Shown one piece after another: positions 62,883 to 64,000 of a stretch of 64,000 bases of DNA (position 1 is its first letter; every line of letters starts with the position of its first letter). The notes under the pieces are model-generated. The model saw nothing but the letters and a program-made list of their open reading frames with translations, was not told where the DNA came from and ran no database searches. Source of the DNA: Onchocerca volvulus. Lineage: Eukaryota; Nematoda; Chromadorea; Rhabditida; Onchocercidae. The position numbers and the translations under genes were made by a program. Location: NCBI GenBank assembly GCA_000499405.2, contig HG738139.1, positions 15,538,858 to 15,602,857 on the forward strand. The letters are read 5' to 3'.

Positions 62883-64000
62883 CTGAAGATTTCATTTATT
62901 ATTAATCACACCCAAATAAAAAGCAAATGAACAATATTAAAAGCGCATAAATGTAAAACTTAAACATCATAACATCAAAAGCACATAAACAAAACAATTT
63001 CACAGCAACAACAATTCCTTCTTTCAAATAAAAGAACTGAGTGGAATAAATAGTACAGATGAGCCTAATTGATTGATAGTATCATTGATTCCTCATACAA
63101 ATTTTGCAGAAATTTTGATTTGTTTGATGACCTCAAAACATCTACATTTGCTTTTCTCTCACTCTTCAAGAAAGAAAAACAATCATCAATTATTGCTTTA
63201 GATTTGTATATTATTATACATTACAGGTTAGGAAAATAAAAAATAAGAGAAAATAAAAAATAAGAAAAGCATTTGCACATAGTAAAAAATTGCAGCTAAA
63301 TTTATCCTGTATTTCCTAATATACTGCATTTCTTAAAAAGATTGTTTTCATTTTCTGCTTCACAAATGAAAACGGAAATTTTAAATTGCAGAGCATCAAA
63401 ATCAAATTCGTTCCTAAAATTTCAGCATTTTCAGCTGTGTAATAGAAATATCTTCTTTTGTTGTTTACAGAATGATCAAAACAATTTTGTTTTAGAAACC
63501 TTAATTAATCAGATTTCAAATTGAAATCAGCCAATTAGATCACAGCTCTCATTTACACTTTTCTTAAATTTAAAATTATATTAACTGATCATTAGAAATA
63601 CACAAAGATGAATTATATTAAAATATGCTACAATTATAACAGCAATCAATATAACTGCATTCATAAATTCCTCATTATATATCTTACTAAAATTATTTAT
63701 TTAAATTGGCTTATTGTATTTCTTTAATCATAATTTTATCTTTCGCAAAATTAATTTATTTATAAAGTCAGCAATTAGTAATTTTTAAAATAAAATCTAG
63801 CATTTCATTAACCTTTTCTTCCTTCACAATATCTAAGAACCAAAAAATAAAAAAATTATCAATAATCCGCCGAATGGAAAAGAATTCGATGCCTCTACCT
63901 ATGCAAGCAAAACTTTAACACTTTTTTTAATAATATGTAATCAAAAATATTAATTTAAAAAAACTGCAAAATATGACTAAAAGAAATCATTCCAAAAAAA
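62883..64000. other. upstream part of the SH3-adaptor gene: intron or 5' flank
   Basis: An exon ending in phase 1 should lie on the minus strand here or beyond the window. I tested the possible donor at about 63812 (AAAAG/GTTAATG). The frame it requires closes upstream after about 14 codons without an ATG, so I did not accept it. Otherwise this is AT-rich DNA with nothing recognised. Confidence 0.4.

Noticed and set aside
63805..63900. Possible first exon of the SH3 adaptor
   Set aside because: A donor in the right phase exists, but the required frame closes after about 14 codons with no start codon.

Overview
The window is nuclear DNA from a nematode, most likely a parasitic clade III (filarial-type) species. 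The genes are split into many short exons with nematode-style splice acceptors (TTTCAG-like). Several start codons lie 2 to 25 bases after such an acceptor, which fits spliced-leader addition. The non-coding DNA is very AT-rich and full of homopolymer runs. One gene encodes a neuropeptide of the nematode PDF-1 type. I saw no bacterial operons, CRISPR arrays, rRNA, convincing tRNA or intact transposons.

Layout from left to right: (1) the last exon of an unrecognised plus-strand gene (about 299-567), with a GC-rich structured element in its probable 3'UTR; (2) a 32-exon minus-strand STE20-type kinase of the SLK/LOK (STK10) family (4132-17762); (3) a divergent intergenic region; (4) a plus-strand LRRFIP-type coiled-coil protein in 12 exons (21229-29616); (5) a plus-strand two-exon PDF-1 neuropeptide precursor with a 4.3 kb intron (30625-35242); (6) about 5.5 kb of extremely AT-rich intergenic DNA with decayed repeats and a long foldback; (7) a minus-strand mitochondrial ribosomal protein L44 in 8 exons (40733-46259); (8) about 6.5 kb of intergenic DNA with a roughly 65-bp minisatellite and AT palindromes; (9) a plus-strand A-type cyclin in 8 exons (52802-58254), whose probable trans-spliced leader end carries a short overlapping upstream ORF; (10) a convergent minus-strand adaptor with four SH3 domains (59427-62882, 5' end not found).

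I built the gene models by reading both strands and joining exons so that splice phase is kept. For the kinase, LRRFIP, PDF-1, MRPL44, cyclin and SH3 models every exon length agrees with the phase of its neighbours, and the assembled coding lengths are whole codons. The genes do not form one pathway: they cover cytoskeletal and cell-cortex signalling (kinase, LRRFIP, SH3 adaptor), neuropeptide signalling, mitochondrial translation and the cell cycle. I found no clear evidence of a wholly new system. The most rewarding items are the PDF-1 precursor, which is easily missed because its exons are 4.3 kb apart, the switchable GC-rich hairpins after the first gene, two hairpins of pre-miRNA size, and the cyclin leader uORF.
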